Part shown: piece after piece, positions 54,281 to 63,952 of the stretch
How the letters are laid out: every line of letters begins with the position of its first letter
How positions within the stretch are numbered: position 1 is the stretch's first letter
DNA from: Flagellimonas chongwuensis
GTDB lineage: Bacteria > Bacteroidota > Bacteroidia > Flavobacteriales > Flavobacteriaceae
Length of the DNA stretch: 64,000 nucleotides
Assembly: GCF_013376415.1 (NCBI RefSeq)
Contig: NZ_WYET01000001.1
Span: 186,001 to 250,000, forward strand
Direction of reading: 5' to 3'
The notes under the pieces: generated by a model
Seen by the model: the letters and a program-made list of their open reading frames with translations, nothing else
Database searches by the model: none
Told to the model about the DNA's origin: nothing
Program-made: the position numbers and the translations under genes

Positions 54281-56248
54281 GTGCCTATAGTAAAGTTCCT
54301 CCTTATTAAAAACCTACCTCGAGCGCGAACCGGGCCTCTGGTCACCTTTTTGCTGTTCTCTTTTTTATCTCCTTTACATGCTCAAAACCTCACCGACGAG
54401 TTTGTTGAGAAAACGGAAATATTGGTAAAACTTAAACCCAAGACCTACGAAGCACTAGATGAAGAGCTGTATTCCGAAAAAAGGGACACCTCACTATTAA
54501 GATATTTTGCCAACTTTAGTAAAGAAAACGACTATTTGGAAGGACAATCTTATGCCTTGAACCAATTAGGCATGAAGTATCGGAACTTTTCCGAATATGA
54601 GAAAGCCGTTGCATTGCACGAACAAGCCTTGGCCGCCTCGGAAAGAGCGAACAATATTGATTTTAAAGTGCTTAGTTTAAATATGCTGGGGGTAGTCTAC
54701 AGACGTACCGATGGGATAAAGACCGCATTGGATTATCACCAAAAGGCGCTTGAACTGGCAGAACAAATCGAGAACCCATCCAACCATATTAAAAGAAGTA
54801 TCAATGTTGCCCTCAATGGCATTGGAAACCTGTACCAAACTTTGGAGCAGTACGATTTGGCCATATTACAATTTAGAAGGGCATTGAAACTGGAAGAGGA
54901 ACTGGGCAACAAATTGGGGTTGGCCATAAACCATCAAAATATTGGGCATTGCCTAGAGGAAAAGGGCGATTTGGAAGAGGCTTTGGAAAATTACAGGAAA
55001 TCCTTGGCCTATAACGAGGAAATCGATTCGGAAGTAGGCCGTGTTATATGCAAAAACAGTCTGGCGCAAATCTATCTTAAACAGAACATGCCCTATTTGG
55101 CGTTGGTCCTTTTAGAGCCTCTACATTCGGAGTCCGAAAAAATCGGAGACTTCTCCGTAACGGGCCTAGTCTATATCAATACGGGATGGGCACATACCAA
55201 ATTGGGCAACTATGAGGAAGCCGAAACCTTTATCCAAAAAGGACTTACAATGGCGCAAAACCGAAATATGCCCAGTAATATTTTGTACGCGTATGAAAAG
55301 ATGTCCGATCTAGAAAACGCCAAAGGAGATTTTAAAAAAGCTTATGAGTCCTATAAAAAGGCCAGTGAATACGAAAAGGAAATTTCCAGTGCAACCAACC
55401 TACGGTACATGAACGATATTATCGTTAGGTACGAAAACGACAAGAAGAACAGCCAGATCGCGGTTTTGGCAAAAGAAAACGAAATCGTTCGGCTAAGGCT
55501 TAAAAAAAATCAGACAACTCTTCTGGTAAGTGCATTGATCGTGGGGCTAATTTCATCCATACTCTATATTCTTTACCGGCAATACCAGAGCAAGAACGAG
55601 AAGAGAGTACTCACTTTGGAGCAACAAATGCTGCGTAGCCAAATGAATCCTCATTTTTTGTTCAACTCCTTGAACTCGATCAAACTTTATATTATAAACA
55701 ACGAACAAAAAAATGCCGTTCATTATCTGAACAAGTTCTCCAAACTTGTCCGAAAAATTCTAGAAGCATCTTCCCAAAAGGAAATCCCGCTATCCGAAGA
55801 ACTGGGAACCATGGAGCTATACATGAATATCGAAAATATCCGGTTCTCCAACGAAATAGATTTTAAAATAGAAGTAGAAAAGAACATCAATATAAATAAT
55901 ATCAAAATCCCATCTTTGACACTTCAGCCTTTTCTCGAAAACTCCCTATGGCATGGGCTATCTCCCAAAGAAGGTGAAAAGAAAATAAAGATCAATGTAA
56001 AGCACAAGGATAGGGGACATGTCACGATTGAAATTGTGGACAACGGCGTGGGAAGAACAATGGCCGAACTTAACAAGGAAAACCGTGTACTAAAAAGAAA
56101 GTCTTTGGGTATTCGCATTACCAAGGAACGATTGGCCAATTTCGCTAAGGACTATCAAAACAAATTTGATGTGGATATCTTGGATCTGTTCGATGAGAAC
56201 GGTGATCCTATTGGAACCAAAGTTGTGCTGGACATCCCCACTATCTAG
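54281..56248 (+). CDS. TPR-containing LytS-type sensor histidine kinase
   Basis: The start is a GTG (655 residues). An N-terminal signal segment (LVTFLLFSFLSPLHAQ, about 20-35) precedes tetratricopeptide repeats (about 85-360; for example ALDYHQKALELAEQ, AILQFRRALKLEEELGN, ALENYRKSLAYNEE), then one membrane helix (about 411-433), the His_kinase domain with His458 in QMNPHFLFNSLNS, and a C-terminal HATPase. The TPRs should lie in the periplasm. It forms a pair with the LytTR regulator upstream; its stop overlaps the convergent DUF3109 gene by 8 bases. Confidence 0.92.
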   Translation: MPIVKFLLIKNLPRARTGPLVTFLLFSFLSPLHAQNLTDEFVEKTEILVKLKPKTYEALDEELYSEKRDTSLLRYFANFSKENDYLEGQSYALNQLGMKYRNFSEYEKAVALHEQALAASERANNIDFKVLSLNMLGVVYRRTDGIKTALDYHQKALELAEQIENPSNHIKRSINVALNGIGNLYQTLEQYDLAILQFRRALKLEEELGNKLGLAINHQNIGHCLEEKGDLEEALENYRKSLAYNEEIDSEVGRVICKNSLAQIYLKQNMPYLALVLLEPLHSESEKIGDFSVTGLVYINTGWAHTKLGNYEEAETFIQKGLTMAQNRNMPSNILYAYEKMSDLENAKGDFKKAYESYKKASEYEKEISSATNLRYMNDIIVRYENDKKNSQIAVLAKENEIVRLRLKKNQTTLLVSALIVGLISSILYILYRQYQSKNEKRVLTLEQQMLRSQMNPHFLFNSLNSIKLYIINNEQKNAVHYLNKFSKLVRKILEASSQKEIPLSEELGTMELYMNIENIRFSNEIDFKIEVEKNININNIKIPSLTLQPFLENSLWHGLSPKEGEKKIKINVKHKDRGHVTIEIVDNGVGRTMAELNKENRVLKRKSLGIRITKERLANFAKDYQNKFDVDILDLFDENGDPIGTKVVLDIPTI

Positions 56249-56810
56249 TCTTTTCTGCAGCTACTTCCTCCAATTCCTTGTACCAGGCCTTTCCGAACTT
56301 TTTGATCAAAGCATCTTTTACAAACTTGTAGATAGGGACTTTCAATTCCTTACCCAAGGAGCAAGCCGGATCACAGATTTCCCATTTATGGTAATTGACT
56401 GCGGTAAATTCCGAATATTCCCTTGTACGAACCGGATACAGATAGCACGAAATAGGTTTTTTCCATTTGGTGGCACCGGCTTCATAAGCAGCTTCCAGTC
56501 CACATTTGGCTATCCCGTCATCAGAGAAAATCACATAAGCGCATTCATTATTGTTCACCAAAGGGGTTTCCCATTCACCATCCTCTCCTTTTACAAAAAC
56601 CCCATGTTCTTCAATGGCAGCAATACCTTCCGGGCGCAAAAAAGGCTTCACCTCATCATAAATATTGAGTAACTTGTCCGTCTCGGAATCCTCCAACGGC
56701 GCACCATACTCGCCACCCACACAACAAGCTCCTTTGCAAGCATTCAGATTGCAAACAAAATCATTTTCCAGTATCTCTTCGGATACTATGGTCTTTCCTA
56801 TCTGGAACAT
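56241..56810 (-). CDS. DUF3109 family protein
   Basis: The 189-residue protein has the DUF3109 cysteine pattern, with FVCNLNACKGACCVGGEYG (Cys19, Cys24, Cys28, Cys29), KCGLEAAYEAG, ISCYLYPVR and WEICDPACSLG. The conserved Cys residues suggest metal or Fe-S binding, as in related zinc/iron-chelating domain proteins; function is unknown. A -7 box TACCTTTG (minus strand 56839-56832) precedes it. Confidence 0.88.
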   Translation of the reverse strand: MFQIGKTIVSEEILENDFVCNLNACKGACCVGGEYGAPLEDSETDKLLNIYDEVKPFLRPEGIAAIEEHGVFVKGEDGEWETPLVNNNECAYVIFSDDGIAKCGLEAAYEAGATKWKKPISCYLYPVRTREYSEFTAVNYHKWEICDPACSLGKELKVPIYKFVKDALIKKFGKAWYKELEEVAAEKTR

Positions 56811-56903
56811 AATATGTCCTTACTTTTTGGGCAAAGGTAAATCAAAACCAAAAAATTGATGATTTATAAACACTTTATATGATCCAAAAGTGTTTTTTAC
56901 CCG

Positions 56904-56911
56904 TAAATTTG
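56904..56911 (+). promoter_or_regulatory. -7 box of the marC-like gene
   Basis: TAAATTTG matches the Bacteroidota -7 consensus and lies 20 bases before the ATG at 56932. It excludes the upstream in-frame ATG at 56890 as the start. Confidence 0.6.
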
Positions 56912-56931
56912 CCGTCCAAAAAAAAGACGCC

Positions 56932-57516
56932 ATGAATTTTAATTTTAAGGAAATAGCGACCGCTGGAATGGTATTGTTTGCTGTAATCGATATTTTAGGA
57001 AGTATCCCTATTATTTTATCGCTCAGAAGCAAGGTGGGTCATGTGCAATCCGAAAAGGCCTCCATTGTGGCCATTTCAATTATGATTGCCTTTCTGTTCG
57101 TTGGTGAAAGCATTCTTTCTTTGATAGGAATCGATGTAAACTCCTTTGCAGTGGCAGGTGCATTTATCATCTTTTTCCTTGCCATTGAAATGATCTTGGG
57201 AATTTCCCTCTATAAAGACGATGAACCGGAAACCGCCTCCATTGTCCCCATTGCCTTCCCCTTGATCGCGGGTGCGGGAACACTTACTTCTATATTGTCC
57301 TTGCGGGCGGAATACCATGTGGAGAACATTATAGTGGCCATTATTATAAACGTTATCTTTGTATACATCGTGCTTAAATCCAGTGCCAGAATTGAGCGCA
57401 TCTTGGGAAAGAACGGACTCAACATTATCCGCAAAGTTTTTGGGGTTATTCTTATGGCCATAGCCGTAAAGCTTTTTGTGACCAATGTAAACGGGCTACT
57501 ATCGCACGCCGCTTAA
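56932..57516 (+). CDS. MarC/UPF0056-family membrane protein
   Basis: I start at MNFNFKEIATAGMVLF (194 residues) because the -7 box follows the earlier ATG. Six hydrophobic helices and the MarC motifs FAVIDILGSIPIILSL, FAVAGAFIIFFLAIEMILG and IAFPLIAGAGTLTSIL are present. The family was once linked to antibiotic resistance, but its function is not established. A small membrane gene follows after 9 bases. Confidence 0.9.
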   Translation: MNFNFKEIATAGMVLFAVIDILGSIPIILSLRSKVGHVQSEKASIVAISIMIAFLFVGESILSLIGIDVNSFAVAGAFIIFFLAIEMILGISLYKDDEPETASIVPIAFPLIAGAGTLTSILSLRAEYHVENIIVAIIINVIFVYIVLKSSARIERILGKNGLNIIRKVFGVILMAIAVKLFVTNVNGLLSHAA

Positions 57517-57525
57517 AACATAGAT

Positions 57526-57726
57526 ATGAACAGGACATTTGCCTTAGTTTTAATTATACTCGCATTGGGCCTTATTGCTTACAATGTGACCTTGGTAGAT
57601 TTTGAAAATCCAATACAAGGTGACAGTACAATCGCCCTGATCGGGATTGTTGCCTCTTTAAGTGCCATTGTATTGATGTTGATTTTTATGACTTCCAAAA
57701 AGATTGACAAAAAACTGAAGAAGTAA
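57526..57726 (+). CDS. Small two-TM membrane protein
   Basis: The 66-residue protein has hydrophobic helices at about 5-22 and 36-55 and a Lys-rich C-terminus (SKKIDKKLKK), pointing to an inner-membrane hairpin with both ends in the cytoplasm. No family is recognised. It is in an operon with the marC-like gene. Confidence 0.7.
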   Translation: MNRTFALVLIILALGLIAYNVTLVDFENPIQGDSTIALIGIVASLSAIVLMLIFMTSKKIDKKLKK

Positions 57727-57727
57727 G

Positions 57728-59356
57728 TTAAGGCTTGATGTCTATTGCCCCTAGTTGGGATTCATCAATCTTGGCCTTGTCCAAAGCCTTTACTTTTTTG
57801 AGCATTGGGTCGTACTCTCCTTTTATTTGGGCCGATAGGTTTGGTGAATACAGTTGTTCCGCAATATTCGCCTTTATGAACGCCTTTATCTTGTCCTCGT
57901 AGGCGTAAAAATCCAGTTTTATCTTACGGTCCAGTACAAATTGGATAAAGTTGTCAAAAAGGATATCGTCTACTTGGAACTCGTCCAAAAATTGATTCTG
58001 CTCATATCCATCGTACATGGTTCTGTCCTCTTCCAAATGCTCGAAAACAAAACGTGCAAAAAACTGATAGGTATCGTCCATACTCTCAATAGCTTCTTCC
58101 TGATTGCTTCCTATCGGAACAAAAACATCTGGAATAATTCCACCTCCGCCATATACCACCTTGCCTTTCGGCGTGACAAACTTTAATGAGTCCGCCACCT
58201 TGATACTGTCCGCCGATTGAAGCTCGCCACTGGCATAGCGCTCCATAAACCTTTGGTAATAATCATGGTTCCCGTCTTTATAGGATTTTTGAATGGAACG
58301 CCCCGTTGGGGTATAGTATCGCGATACGGTCAAACGAACGGCAGACCCGTCGCCCAAATCCATTTCTCGCTGTACCAATCCTTTTCCGAAGGAACGGCGA
58401 CCTACAATGGTACCTATATCGTTGTCCTGTAAAGCTCCTGCAATAATCTCACTGGCAGATGCCGAGCGTTCGTTGATTAGCACATATACCTCTCTATCTT
58501 CAAAATCACCTTTCTTAGTAGCGTAAGCCTTTTTGACTCTTCCTTTTTTGTTCTTTGTGAAGAGAATAAGCTTATCGTCCCCCAAGAACTCGTCAGCCAA
58601 TTTTTCGGCTATGCCTAAATACCCCCCAGGATTGTCCCTTAGGTCCAAGGTCAGTTTTTCAGCACCTCTTAGCTTCAATTTGCGCAAAGCATCTTTAAAC
58701 TCATCAAAAGTGGATTCGGCAAAACGGTTTATTTTAATATAGCCCATATCCTTGGTCAGCATATAATAGGCATCAACACTTCTGATGGGCACCCGGTCAC
58801 GGACCACGGAAACATCCATCATCTGGTTATCGGTCTTTCTATAAACCTTTAAATTGACCTTGGTTCCAATTTTACCCTTTAGGGTGGAGACCACATCATC
58901 ATTGGCGATTCTTCTTCCGTAAAGTGTATCCTTGTCCGCCATAAGAATACGATCACCAGGTTTTATACCACTGATATAACTAGGGCCGTTCTTTATAGTT
59001 CTTATCACAGTTATAGTGTCACGGTACATATAAAAGCTAACACCTATTCCCGCAAAGTCCCCTTTCATATTTTCGGCAACATCCTTCATTTCATCCTTTG
59101 GAATATATACTGAATGAGGATCTAACTTGCCCAAAATATTATTGACCGTTACATCCACGATGCTATCGGTATCCACATCATCCACATACTCGTAGTCAAT
59201 GTAATCGATAAGCCGGTTGAGCTTGTCTTTTTTTGAATTGGTGGAGAAGAGCTTTTCCGGGGAATCGTTAAAATGGAGTTTGCCCCCTATAAAAATACCT
59301 ATGGCTACTGCCAAAGCAAGTAGTGTGGGCCAAATATATCCTTTAATCTTTTTCAT
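57728..59356 (-). CDS. S41 C-terminal processing peptidase (CtpA/Prc-like)
   Basis: The 542-residue protein has an N-terminal membrane anchor (about 5-25), a PDZ domain (about 90-170, IKNGPSYISGIKPGDRI) and the S41 core (about 190-370) with LTLDLRDNPGGYLGIAEKLADEFL, the nucleophile Ser in NERSASASEIIAGAL and the general-base Lys in RRSFGKGLVQ. It degrades or trims periplasmic proteins. A C-terminal helical tail extends beyond residue 440. The dCMP deaminase gene lies 14 bases upstream on the same strand. Confidence 0.93.
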   Translation of the reverse strand: MKKIKGYIWPTLLALAVAIGIFIGGKLHFNDSPEKLFSTNSKKDKLNRLIDYIDYEYVDDVDTDSIVDVTVNNILGKLDPHSVYIPKDEMKDVAENMKGDFAGIGVSFYMYRDTITVIRTIKNGPSYISGIKPGDRILMADKDTLYGRRIANDDVVSTLKGKIGTKVNLKVYRKTDNQMMDVSVVRDRVPIRSVDAYYMLTKDMGYIKINRFAESTFDEFKDALRKLKLRGAEKLTLDLRDNPGGYLGIAEKLADEFLGDDKLILFTKNKKGRVKKAYATKKGDFEDREVYVLINERSASASEIIAGALQDNDIGTIVGRRSFGKGLVQREMDLGDGSAVRLTVSRYYTPTGRSIQKSYKDGNHDYYQRFMERYASGELQSADSIKVADSLKFVTPKGKVVYGGGGIIPDVFVPIGSNQEEAIESMDDTYQFFARFVFEHLEEDRTMYDGYEQNQFLDEFQVDDILFDNFIQFVLDRKIKLDFYAYEDKIKAFIKANIAEQLYSPNLSAQIKGEYDPMLKKVKALDKAKIDESQLGAIDIKP

Positions 59357-59370
59357 ATAGCAATATGGTC

Positions 59371-59808
59371 TTAAACCATTTCTTCCAGAACTGGCAAATG
59401 AACAATCTCCACACCTGCCCTTTCCAGAAATTTTATTCCAGAGTCGTCTTTATATGCACTCTGGTATACCACACGTTTTATGCCAGCTTGGTGCACTAGC
59501 TTGCTACACTCCCTGCATGGGGACAATGTGATATATAATGTTGCACCTTCACAAGACTGTGTAGAGGAGGCGACTTTGAGAATTGCATTAGCCTCAGCGT
59601 GAAGGACATACCATTTAGTGTACCCTTCCTCATCTTCACAAAAATTTTCGAATCCAGTAGGAGTCCCATTGTACCCATCGGAAATGATCATTCTGTCCTT
59701 AACTATAATTGCTCCGACCTGCCTTCTTTTACAATACGATAATTTCCCCCATTCTTGGGCCATCCTCAAATAGGCTTTATCGTACTTTTCTTGTTTGCTC
59801 GCCTTCAT
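59371..59808 (-). CDS. dCMP deaminase family protein
   Basis: The 145-residue zinc deaminase has the catalytic motif HAEANAIL (His70, Glu72) and PCRECSKL (Cys98, Cys101), with the DGYNGTPTGFENFCED substrate loop typical of deoxycytidylate deaminases (ComEB type). It supplies dUMP for thymidylate synthesis. It is cotranscribed with the S41 protease, an arrangement I have no functional explanation for. Confidence 0.92.
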   Translation of the reverse strand: MKASKQEKYDKAYLRMAQEWGKLSYCKRRQVGAIIVKDRMIISDGYNGTPTGFENFCEDEEGYTKWYVLHAEANAILKVASSTQSCEGATLYITLSPCRECSKLVHQAGIKRVVYQSAYKDDSGIKFLERAGVEIVHLPVLEEMV

Positions 59809-59893
59809 AAATCAAAAAAATGCTGATAATTAAATAAATATACCTGCTTTGATAGACCCTCACAACCATCTTCAATAAAATTTAACTAAGGGC

Positions 59894-60478
59894 CTATATG
59901 GGGAACGTAGCTATGAGCAAGGGTATTGTAATGGCTATGATCAAAATTGAAGCGACCGCAATATAAATAGATCTTTTTACCTTCAAAAGACCTAAAACTA
60001 CATAGGCAATAGCCAACACAACCAATATGATGGTCACTTGCGATAATTCTATACCGGTCGCAAAACCTAATAGAGGAGTAATCTTGTCCTCTTCTTCAGC
60101 CATCAACATCTTAAAATAGTTGGAAAATCCAAAACCGTGTATCAAACCAAAAAAAGCTGTCGCCAAAATATGCAGGAAAAGACCAATATCCAGGGATTCT
60201 TTGAACACATATGCAAAGTTGAACAAGGCCGTAAGCAAAATGGTGACCGGTATCAAAAACTCAATAAGACCAACATCTGCCGTAGTCACTTCATACACGG
60301 ACAATGCCAACGATGTACAATGGGCAATGGTGAAAATAGTGGCCAATACAAGTACTTTTTTCCAACTTTTAAAAGTGAACGGAACTGCAAGGGCCGACAA
60401 GAATAAGATATGATCGTAGGCTCCAAAATCCAAAACATGGCTAAGTCCCAATTTTATGTAGAACAGAAATTCTTGCAT
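59894..60478 (-). CDS. HupE/UreJ-family membrane protein
   Basis: The 194-residue protein has six or so membrane helices and the family residues GLSHVLDFGAYDHILFLSAL (about 12-31) and LIHGFGFSNYF (about 113-123). HupE/UreJ proteins are putative nickel or cobalt permeases, though Bacteroidota members are uncharacterised. Its promoter is probably TTTG-N23-TAAATTTG on the minus strand (60526-60492). Confidence 0.85.
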   Translation of the reverse strand: MQEFLFYIKLGLSHVLDFGAYDHILFLSALAVPFTFKSWKKVLVLATIFTIAHCTSLALSVYEVTTADVGLIEFLIPVTILLTALFNFAYVFKESLDIGLFLHILATAFFGLIHGFGFSNYFKMLMAEEEDKITPLLGFATGIELSQVTIILVVLAIAYVVLGLLKVKRSIYIAVASILIIAITIPLLIATFPI

Positions 60479-60574
60479 GAAGTTTTGTTTTCAAATTTAC
60501 CAATAAAAAACATTCCCTCATCCAAAAGCGGGCAAACCCCATGGAATTTATTTTAAATTAATCCAAATAATGAT

Positions 60575-60603
60575 TTTGTTTTAGGGACCAGCCATTATAT
60601 TTG
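60575..60603 (+). promoter_or_regulatory. Promoter of the PepSY-domain gene
   Basis: TTTG (60575-60578) and a perfect -7 box TATATTTG (60596-60603) are 17 bases apart. The predicted transcript starts about 105-110 bases before the ATG at 60718, leaving an unusually long leader with a 17-codon ORF (60648-60701). Confidence 0.7.
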
Positions 60604-60717
60604 CGAAAATTGGATTTCTACATTAAATCAATTAAACGATTGAACAGATGTGCAGTCGTATACCGGAATTTGATTCATTTAATCCAGTTGAAATAATATG
60701 AGCGCTTAACAATCGGT

Positions 60718-61872
60718 ATGGGAAAAAGTAAGAAATACGGAATTAGAGATTTTATCAACGACGTTCACCTTTGGTTGGGACTCGTTAGCGGTATTGTTTT
60801 GTTTTTGGTCTGCCTAAGCGGAACTATTCTGACCTTTGAGGAGGAAATCGAAGGTTGGTTCAAAGAGGACATGAAGGTTGAGGCCATAGGAACCAAAAAA
60901 TCGATTTCCAATTTGATAAATGACCCTATAATCCAAGAAAAAGGAATTCTCACATCCATCACCATTCCAACCGATGAAACCTCTCCGTATGAATTTTCTA
61001 TTAAAGAAGACCTCAAGCAGCGAAGGGGAACAACATACGATATAAACCCTTACACCGCGGAACTTTTAGCCCCAGAAGATACGGGAATAGACAAGTTTAT
61101 GTTCAGCATGTTCCGTATGCATAGATGGTTAATGATGGACATTAAATGGGGAAGACCGATTGTGGGCATTGCCACCATTATTTTTATGATATTGGCCATT
61201 TCCGGAATTGTGCTATGGTTCCCCAAAAAGATAAAATGGAAAACCGTGAAAGCCGGCTTTAAGATAAGGACCAATGCCAACTGGAAACGCATCAACCATG
61301 ACCTCCACAATACTTTAGGATTTTATGCTTGTATTTTAATCCTAATCATGGGCATTACCGGGCTTTGCTGGTCGTTCGAAGGTTATAGGGACGGTCTCAG
61401 TGCCATCATGGGAACAAAGGTGTTCGGCAATCGGGGGGGAGGCCCAGAAATTGATTTGGAAAGCTTCGACAGTGAAAAATCAATCAGTTTGGAAGAGGCC
61501 ATAGCCTTGGCCAACAAAGAGCTCAACTATGAGGGAGAACTATCGGTTAGCCTGCCCAACGATAAGAACCCCATCTACAGTTTCAGAAAACTGGCGGACG
61601 ATTCTTGGTCTACCGTCGCCCAAGATAGGCTACAGATCCATACTTCCGGTGAGGTGGTCAGCAAAGAAATCTATGCTGACAAACCGCTAAACGTTAAAAT
61701 TGCTTCGGCCATCAAGCCAATCCATACAGGAACCATTTACGGAACATTTAGCAAATGGATATACTTCTTGGCCTGCTTGATCGCGACCAGTTTGCCTATC
61801 ACGGGAACTATTATTTACATTAACAAACTTAAAAAGAAGAGTAAGCGAAGAAGAAGTTTGGCCACCGCTTAG
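60718..61872 (+). CDS. PepSY-associated TM protein (siderophore-reductase-like)
   Basis: The 384-residue protein has four membrane helices and two periplasmic PepSY-like regions: [26 protein letters not shown] (about 13-38), [23 protein letters not shown] (about 132-154), [21 protein letters not shown] (about 193-213) and [32 protein letters not shown] (about 332-363). The conserved His residues in the helices resemble haem-coordinating positions; relatives act in reduction of ferric siderophores or work with TonB receptors. The stop overlaps the convergent DnaJ/TerB gene. Confidence 0.87.
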   Translation: MGKSKKYGIRDFINDVHLWLGLVSGIVLFLVCLSGTILTFEEEIEGWFKEDMKVEAIGTKKSISNLINDPIIQEKGILTSITIPTDETSPYEFSIKEDLKQRRGTTYDINPYTAELLAPEDTGIDKFMFSMFRMHRWLMMDIKWGRPIVGIATIIFMILAISGIVLWFPKKIKWKTVKAGFKIRTNANWKRINHDLHNTLGFYACILILIMGITGLCWSFEGYRDGLSAIMGTKVFGNRGGGPEIDLESFDSEKSISLEEAIALANKELNYEGELSVSLPNDKNPIYSFRKLADDSWSTVAQDRLQIHTSGEVVSKEIYADKPLNVKIASAIKPIHTGTIYGTFSKWIYFLACLIATSLPITGTIIYINKLKKKSKRRRSLATA

Positions 61873-62606
61873 GAGATGCCCCTTTCTTTTTGAATGGATT
61901 CGTAGGCTTTCTGAACTTCCTTGAATTTTTCCTCGGCACCTTTACGGATGGCCTCGTTTTCGGTCACCACACGATCGGGATGGTACTTTTTGGCCATATT
62001 TCTATAAGCCTTTTTCACTTCATCATCGGTAGCGGTCTTCTCGATTTCCAAGATCTTGTACGAGTTGTCCGTAGATTTGATGAACATCGCCATGATACTT
62101 TCAAAATCATGCTGATTTACCCGAAAGTACCCTGCTATCTCCCTTAACTTTTGAATTTCTGCCTTGCTAACCTGCCCATCCGATTGGGCAATACCGAACA
62201 AAAAATGAAGCATTTGCAAGCGAACCTCATACCGGGTACGCTGCACCATAAAAGTACAGATGCGCTGCGCCGATATCTCCCTCTTTTTGATGACATCGTT
62301 GAACGTCCTGAAGATGGCATTGGCTTTTTCCTTTCCGTAGGTGCTCAAAAAATATTGTCTTACATAATCGAGCTCCCTTTGGTTCACCTGTCCGTCTGCC
62401 TTAATGATTATGGAGCAAAGTGAGAGTAGGTTCAATTCAAAATCGGCCGGGGAGACCGATTGTCTGGTCACATTTTCAAAAATAGAGCCAGGCCTTTTCC
62501 CTGAACCTCCAAAATTATCCAAAAAGGTCCCTACTATAAACCCAAGGACCGCACCGGGAAACCTAAACATAAAATAACCGAGCATAGCGGCTATCCACTT
62601 GATCAT
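61869..62606 (-). CDS. TerB-like and DnaJ-domain membrane-anchored co-chaperone (DjlA-like)
   Basis: I start at [14 protein letters not shown] (245 residues); a -7-like TAAATTTTG lies immediately upstream, so the ATG seven codons earlier is unlikely. An N-terminal glycine-rich hydrophobic segment (about 5-35) is followed by a TerB-like helical domain (about 60-160, [23 protein letters not shown]) and a C-terminal J domain (about 178-245) with the HPD motif in AKKYHPDRV. It resembles DjlA, a DnaK co-chaperone at the inner membrane. Confidence 0.92.
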   Translation of the reverse strand: MIKWIAAMLGYFMFRFPGAVLGFIVGTFLDNFGGSGKRPGSIFENVTRQSVSPADFELNLLSLCSIIIKADGQVNQRELDYVRQYFLSTYGKEKANAIFRTFNDVIKKREISAQRICTFMVQRTRYEVRLQMLHFLFGIAQSDGQVSKAEIQKLREIAGYFRVNQHDFESIMAMFIKSTDNSYKILEIEKTATDDEVKKAYRNMAKKYHPDRVVTENEAIRKGAEEKFKEVQKAYESIQKERGIS

Positions 62607-62728
62607 GCTGCAAAATTTAAAGCGCAAAGATAGGGGTTTGATTAAGAAACAAAGCTTTAAGCAATGTTAACGGTGATGAAAAAATCCTTACAATACCGTA
62701 TCTTTGTAACATAATCAAAAAGAAGTCT

Positions 62729-63139
62729 ATGTATCCAGAAGAATTGGTAAAACCTATGCGCGAAGACTTGGCCAGTGCCGGGTTTGAAGAACTACATACA
62801 AGTGAGGCTGTAAATGAAGCCCTAAAAAAGGATGGAACTACTTTGGTAGTGGTGAATTCGGTTTGTGGTTGTGCCGCAGCCAATGCACGGCCAGCCGCTA
62901 AATTGAGCTTACAAAACAGCAAAACTCCGAACAACTTGGTAACAGTTTTTGCCGGTGTGGACATGGAAGCTGTTGCCACGGCAAGAAACCATATGGTCCC
63001 GTTTCCTCCTTCTTCACCAAGTATGGCCCTTTTTAAAGATGGCGAACTGGTTCACATGATTGAAAGACATCATATTGAAGGTAGACCTGCCGAGCTGATC
63101 GCAGAAAACTTGATGGAAGCATACAACGAGCATTGCTAA
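62729..63139 (+). CDS. BrxA/BrxB-family bacilliredoxin
   Basis: The 136-residue thioredoxin-fold protein has the unusual CGC active site in NSVCGCAAANARPA (Cys46, Cys48) and the family C-terminus ending in Cys136. Bacilliredoxins remove bacillithiol from mixed disulfides; Bacteroidota are known to make bacillithiol or a relative. A perfect -7 box TATCTTTG (62699-62706) lies 22 bases before the ATG. Confidence 0.93.
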   Translation: MYPEELVKPMREDLASAGFEELHTSEAVNEALKKDGTTLVVVNSVCGCAAANARPAAKLSLQNSKTPNNLVTVFAGVDMEAVATARNHMVPFPPSSPSMALFKDGELVHMIERHHIEGRPAELIAENLMEAYNEHC

Positions 63140-63166
63140 AATCAGGCAAATTAAGATATGAACACG

Positions 63167-63195
63167 CCACCCAAATGGGTGGTTTTTTTATTTTT
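63167..63195 (+). terminator. Intrinsic terminator of the bacilliredoxin gene
   Basis: CCACCC and GGGTGG flank AAAT and are followed by TTTTTTTATTTTT. The frame of the next gene is open through it, so a start at 63158 would be read through a terminator. Confidence 0.9.
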
Positions 63196-63217
63196 ACCAA
63201 AATTTAAACCTGTATCC

Positions 63218-63952
63218 GTGCTAAAACTGTTGTCATACCCCCTAACCGTTTTATTCTTTTTGCTGTTTGGTCTGGTTCTGGTCATATTCCATCCCATACA
63301 ATGGTTTTGCCTAAAAGTGTTCGGGTACAATGCGCACAAAAAAAGCGTTTCCATATTAAATTGGTTCATTATGCGATGTACCAACGTTCTGGGAACTCGG
63401 TACAGCTTCAAGAACAATCAGGATATCCCAACGGACAGGCCTCTTATTATTGTTACCAATCACCAAAGCATGTACGACATTCCACCGATTATTTGGTATA
63501 TGCGAAAGTACCACCCCAAGTTTGTAAGTAAAATAGAGCTAGGAAAAGGGATACCGAGCGTTTCCTATAACTTAAGGCATGGTGGCTCGGCCTTGATCGA
63601 TAGAAAAGACCCTAAACAGTCCATTTCCGAGCTTCAAAAATTGGCCAAGTACATTAATGAGAACAACCGAAGTGCCGTTATTTTCCCGGAAGGTACCCGA
63701 AGCAGGAATGGAGTGCCCAAGCCATTCAGGACAACCGGTCTCAAAGTAATGCTGAAAAATGCACCCGAAGCTTTGCTTGTCCCCATCAGCATCAATAACT
63801 CCTGGAAATTGTTGCGCTACGGAAAGTTTCCCATGGGATTGGGTTCCCAAGTTACTTTCGAGGTGCATCCTCCAATTGAAAATGAAGGCAAAGTCGATGA
63901 ACTTATTGCCCAAATAGAAAGTACCATCGTGGCAGGTGTCAACAACAACTAA
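63218..63952 (+). CDS. 1-acyl-glycerol-3-phosphate/lysophospholipid acyltransferase (PlsC family)
   Basis: I prefer the GTG at 63218 (MLKLLSYPLTVLFFLLFG, 244 residues) because the ATG at 63158 lies before the preceding terminator hairpin. A membrane segment (about 4-25) precedes the PlsC domain with the catalytic NHQSMYDIP (HX4D) and the substrate motif FPEGTRSR, plus VPISINNSW. It acylates lysophosphatidic acid in phospholipid synthesis. The next gene overlaps its stop by one base. Confidence 0.9.
   Translation: MLKLLSYPLTVLFFLLFGLVLVIFHPIQWFCLKVFGYNAHKKSVSILNWFIMRCTNVLGTRYSFKNNQDIPTDRPLIIVTNHQSMYDIPPIIWYMRKYHPKFVSKIELGKGIPSVSYNLRHGGSALIDRKDPKQSISELQKLAKYINENNRSAVIFPEGTRSRNGVPKPFRTTGLKVMLKNAPEALLVPISINNSWKLLRYGKFPMGLGSQVTFEVHPPIENEGKVDELIAQIESTIVAGVNNN

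Noticed and set aside
63158-63217. Longer N-terminus for the acyltransferase
   Set aside because: These codons read through a strong terminator (63167-63195); a GTG at 63218 fits the family better.
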